The notes under the pieces are model-generated. The model made no database searches, was not told where the DNA came from, and saw only the letters and a list, made by a program, of their open reading frames with translations. The position numbers and the translations under genes were made by a program. A stretch of 64,000 bases of DNA from Hyphomicrobiales bacterium (GTDB taxonomy: Bacteria; Pseudomonadota; Alphaproteobacteria; Rhizobiales; Rhizobiaceae): positions 78,735 through 142,734 of the forward strand of contig UBMI01000011.1 in the NCBI GenBank assembly GCA_900466475.1, read 5' to 3'. Below are positions 61,224-64,000 of the stretch, one piece after another; within the stretch, counting starts at the first letter, position 1, and each line of letters opens with the position of its first letter.

Positions 61224-63143
61224 CTATCGGTCCGATCCCGGCCTTCCCGACCCGCCATCCGGATCCAGGATCGCATCGATCTCGCAGATGACGCCGGTAG
61301 GGTCGTAGCTGATCGTCGAGCGGCCATTTAGCTCGGTTGCCAGAAGCCTCTCAACCAACCGCGAGCCAAAGCCCTTTCGGGTTGGCGGCTTTACCGCGGG
61401 CCCGCCGCGTTCGACCCATTTGAACCGTAGCCTGCCGACCGGTTCCTCATAATCCCAGGAGATCGCGACCTTGCCTTGAGCGACAGATAATGCGCCGTAT
61501 TTGGCGGCGTTCGTCGCAAGTTCGTGGATAGCTAGGGAGAAAGAAACGACGGCCTTTTGAGGTAAAAGCACGGCGCAGCCTCCGATCTCGAAGCGTTCAG
61601 GCGGATAGGGTTCCAGCACCTGGCTGACCAATTCGCAAAGGTCAGCACGCTGCCAGTCCCGATGGGTGAGCAGATCATGGGCCTTTGCCATTGACATAAG
61701 CCTGTCCTGGAAAGCGGTGACCTGATCCCGGCCGGTTTGGTCCCGGTCCAGGGTTTGTCTGGCAATGGCAATGACAGTCGCAAACGCATTCTTGACGCGA
61801 TGGTTGAGCTCGCTTGTGAGCACTTTTTGCAGACGTTCGGCCTCCTTTCTGGCCGTGATGTCCTGGGACATCTTGGAAGCACCGATCGTATTTCCAGTGC
61901 TGTCGTAGATAGGAGAAACACTGAGCTGGACGTCGACCAGGCTTCCATCCTTCCTTCGACGCTGCGTTTCGTACGGCTCCACGATCTTTCCGTCGCTGAC
62001 CTTCCTAAGAATTTCCGGCTCCTCGTCGCGACGTTCCTCCGGGACCAGCATCAAAACTGACTTTCCCACCGCCTCTTCGCGCGAGTATCCGTAAAGCCTC
62101 TCGGCAGCTGCATTCCAGTTTGTGATCGTCATGTTCAGATCGATGGCGAGGATGGCATCATTCGAAGAAGCGATGATGGATGCAAGAAGACGCTCCGCTT
62201 CCTGGGCGCTCTTCCTTGCCGAGATGTCGATGGCGATGAAGCCAACCTGCAGGATTGACCCGTCTTCACCTTTGAGGGCAGAGACTGAAACTGCTGTCCA
62301 TAAGACACTTCCGTCCTTCCGCAAGCATCGCTTTTCCATATCGAAAGGTTCGCCGGTCTCGATCAGGTACCGGAAAAGCCGCTCGGCTTCCGGACGGTCA
62401 TCCGCAAACGTCAAATCCTGAAAGCGGATGCCGACAAGCTCCGCTCTCCGATAGCCGAGCATCTCACAAAAGCGTTGGTTGGCGAGCGTCATGCGTCCCT
62501 CAAGATCGGTCTGCCCGATACCCGCAGCGGATTGGGAAAATAACGCTCGTAGACGTTCCTCGCTTTCCTTGAGCGCTTGCTGCGAACGCACCCTTTCTGT
62601 GGTCTCGCTGACGATGCAAAACACGCCGCGGACGCTACCGGTTTCGTCCTTGATCGGCGAATAGGAAATGTCGAAATAGACGGTTTCTGGATGTCCATGG
62701 CGTTCAATGTAAAACGGGCGATCGCTGGCTGAGACAGTTTCGCCACCATGAAGGACGCGATCCAACAAAGGCTGGAGGTCGTCCCAGAGCTCGCTCCAGT
62801 TCTCCTTTGCCGGTCTTCCGAATGCGCCCGGATGCCTAAGGCCGATCGTGGGAGCGTAGGCATCATTATAAAGGGCCACATACCGGTCGCCCCAGAACAT
62901 CACGATCTGGGCATGTGACGGAAGCATGATGTCCATGGCAGCCTTCAGACAGGCGGGCCACTCCGACGGCGGTCCCAGGATGGAATCATCCCAAAGCCCG
63001 CGCTCGATCATGTGCGCTATTCCGGCGCACGCAGTTTTATCGTTCAATCCGAGTGCAGACACTTTATCCGGGCCCTGAGAAACAAGCAGTTGGAGATGCG
63101 AAGTTAAGCCGATTGAACGCGATAACAAGGGGACAACCAACAC
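61224..63143 (-). CDS. Multi-PAS HWE-type sensor histidine kinase
   Basis: 639 aa, cytosolic. Three PAS domains: ~50-195 ('MERGLWDDSILGPPSEWP'-type start, more exactly 'IERGLWDDSILGPPSEWPAC'), ~200-315 ('LFSQSAAGIGQTDLEGRMTL') and ~320-440 ('IIASSNDAILAIDLNMTITN'). HWE kinase core: His in 'ELNHRVKNAFATVIAIARQT', N-box 'IHELATNAAKYGALS', G-box 'RKGFGSRLVERLLATEL'. All catalytic boxes look intact, in contrast to the LOV kinase. GTG start at 63143 is open to doubt; GTG 63059 is an alternative. No cognate regulator adjoins. Confidence 0.9.
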   Translation of the reverse strand: MLVVPLLSRSIGLTSHLQLLVSQGPDKVSALGLNDKTACAGIAHMIERGLWDDSILGPPSEWPACLKAAMDIMLPSHAQIVMFWGDRYVALYNDAYAPTIGLRHPGAFGRPAKENWSELWDDLQPLLDRVLHGGETVSASDRPFYIERHGHPETVYFDISYSPIKDETGSVRGVFCIVSETTERVRSQQALKESEERLRALFSQSAAGIGQTDLEGRMTLANQRFCEMLGYRRAELVGIRFQDLTFADDRPEAERLFRYLIETGEPFDMEKRCLRKDGSVLWTAVSVSALKGEDGSILQVGFIAIDISARKSAQEAERLLASIIASSNDAILAIDLNMTITNWNAAAERLYGYSREEAVGKSVLMLVPEERRDEEPEILRKVSDGKIVEPYETQRRRKDGSLVDVQLSVSPIYDSTGNTIGASKMSQDITARKEAERLQKVLTSELNHRVKNAFATVIAIARQTLDRDQTGRDQVTAFQDRLMSMAKAHDLLTHRDWQRADLCELVSQVLEPYPPERFEIGGCAVLLPQKAVVSFSLAIHELATNAAKYGALSVAQGKVAISWDYEEPVGRLRFKWVERGGPAVKPPTRKGFGSRLVERLLATELNGRSTISYDPTGVICEIDAILDPDGGSGRPGSDR

Positions 63144-63299
63144 CTGGGCGGTCTTTTAAGAAGTCGGATTTTGATGCGAGAATGGAGCGCTTTTCCTAAG
63201 GGGAGATCTCATCGGCTGCGAGCACATCCCGCCGGTGACGGATTATCCGTATGCAGCACATGCGCGACGCTTACGGCCGCTTCCGGTCTGTGGTTCGTT

Positions 63300-63602
63300 C
63301 TACTGTTGTTGATGTCCTCTCTCATTTTCCGGCTCCATAAATAAATCGATGGCACCCGGAGTGTTGTTAAGAAGCTCAGCAAGGAGCGGACGGTGCTCCT
63401 CCTGCGCCACCGGCATGTCAGCGACTGCCATCGCCTCCGACAGAAGACTGTCGCGGTCTCGCGTGCCCTTGTTGAACAGCCTGGCGACTGTCGCCGTCAG
63501 CCGGCTGATGGAGGATGGGTCGCCCAGCATCCCATTGGCTCGGGCAACCTCTTTGACGACGCTGGCGCACAGGCGCGCGTCTTCCTTCGATGGCAGGTTC
63601 AT
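63300..63602 (-). CDS. Small conserved protein downstream of groEL
   Basis: 100 aa: 'EDARLCASVVKEVARANGML', 'ISRLTATVARLFNKGTRDRD', then a less regular tail. Helical and soluble; no named family. GAGGAAA precedes the ATG. Lies 58 bases after the groEL stop on the same strand, so it may be read through from groEL. Confidence 0.65.
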   Translation of the reverse strand: MNLPSKEDARLCASVVKEVARANGMLGDPSSISRLTATVARLFNKGTRDRDSLLSEAMAVADMPVAQEEHRPLLAELLNNTPGAIDLFMEPENERGHQQQ

Positions 63603-63660
63603 GGTTTCCTCCGCAAGTGGCTCGCCCCACGGCGGCTGGGGCGAGCCTTCCCTATGACCT

Positions 63661-64000
63661 TTAGAAGTCCATTCCGGCGCCAGCGGGCATTGCCGGAGCG
63701 GCGTCCTTCTTGGGCTTCTCGGCGATCATGGCCTCGGTGGTCACAAGCAGGCCGGCGACGGAGGCGGCATCCTGGAGTGCGGTGCGCACGACCTTGGCCG
63801 GGTCAATGACGCCCTGCGCGTAGAGATCGCCATACTCCCCGGTCTGGGCATTCCAGCCAAAGGAGAACTCGGCCGTCTCCCGCAGCTTGCCGACGATGAC
63901 CGAACCTTCGGCGCCGGCGTTTTCCGCGATCTGGCGGACAGGCGCCTCGATGGCGCGGCGCACGATGTCGATGCCGACCTTCTGGTCCCGGTTGGCGGTG
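63661..64000 (-). CDS. groL: Chaperonin GroEL, C-terminal part (cut by window end)
   Basis: The last ~113 residues of GroEL: 'NRDQKVGIDIVRRAIEAPVR', 'NAGAEGSVIVGKL', 'YGDLYAQGVIDPAKVVRTAL', 'LLVTTEAMIAEKPKK'. The end is 'MPAGAGMDF', shorter and less Gly-Met-rich than the housekeeping GGMGGM tail, suggesting one of the accessory rhizobial GroEL copies. The 5' part lies beyond position 64000. Confidence 0.95.
   Translation of the reverse strand, partial: TANRDQKVGIDIVRRAIEAPVRQIAENAGAEGSVIVGKLRETAEFSFGWNAQTGEYGDLYAQGVIDPAKVVRTALQDAASVAGLLVTTEAMIAEKPKKDAAPAMPAGAGMDF

Overview
The window looks like part of a large Rhizobiaceae plasmid or other accessory replicon (Sinorhizobium/Ensifer or Rhizobium type). 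The grounds are a rhizobial Dtr locus (traG-traD < oriT > traA), many small conserved rhizobial stress proteins, alphaproteobacterial LexA boxes (GTTC-N7-GTTC), alphaproteobacterial general-stress promoters (GGAAC-N18/19-TT) and a rhizobial-type anti-Shine-Dalgarno small RNA. The DNA is GC rich. I see no replication genes, complete IS, CRISPR array, rRNA or tRNA.

Layout. 0.3-4.6 kb: DUF2493 protein, stand-alone NHEJ ATP ligase, SOS-box small genes, a four-hairpin RNA and a WGR protein. 4.7-10.2 kb: conjugation genes with oriT at about 6905. 10.2-14.6 kb: a broken antitoxin gene, the first ku pair, a DUF3606 gene and two divergent SRAP genes, one broken and one without the catalytic Cys. 14.7-19.8 kb: SDR and F420-type oxidoreductases with duplicated LysR regulators, partly decayed. 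20-27 kb: CorA transporter and a run of small stress genes, many with their own GGAAC-N18-TT promoter. 27.4-34 kb: PhyH dioxygenase, three SDRs, HxlR and LysR regulators, an alpha/beta hydrolase and a VOC protein. 34.4-38.8 kb: a tight four-gene membrane operon resembling an ion-driven MotAB/ZorAB-type motor with two extra unknown partners. 38.9-45 kb: CYTH-CHAD protein, a gutted NUDIX gene, PHA-depolymerase-like esterase, YidB, DUF6894 and a DUF2934-receiver fusion. 45-56 kb: small stress proteins, SDR, catalase KatE, YciE-like protein, GlsB, MFS transporter and the second ku pair. 56-64 kb: methyltransferase, LovK/LovR-like blue-light system, HWE sensor kinase and the 3' end of groEL.

How it fits together. 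Most of the window reads as a stress and DNA-repair island. The ligase, four Ku proteins, SRAP proteins and WGR protein serve DNA repair; catalase and the YciE-like protein serve oxidative defence. At least 18 well-placed promoters of the EcfG/RpoE2 class tie many genes, including both ku pairs and the LOV kinase, to the general stress response. The kinase/regulator pair resembles Caulobacter LovK/LovR, which feeds into that response, but its ATP-binding domain looks degenerate. Many single-indel pseudogenes show ongoing erosion of duplicated cargo.

The best candidate for an undescribed system is the 34458-38803 operon. Next come the four-loop anti-SD RNA at 4106-4258 and the dense stress-promoter network with near-leaderless small genes.
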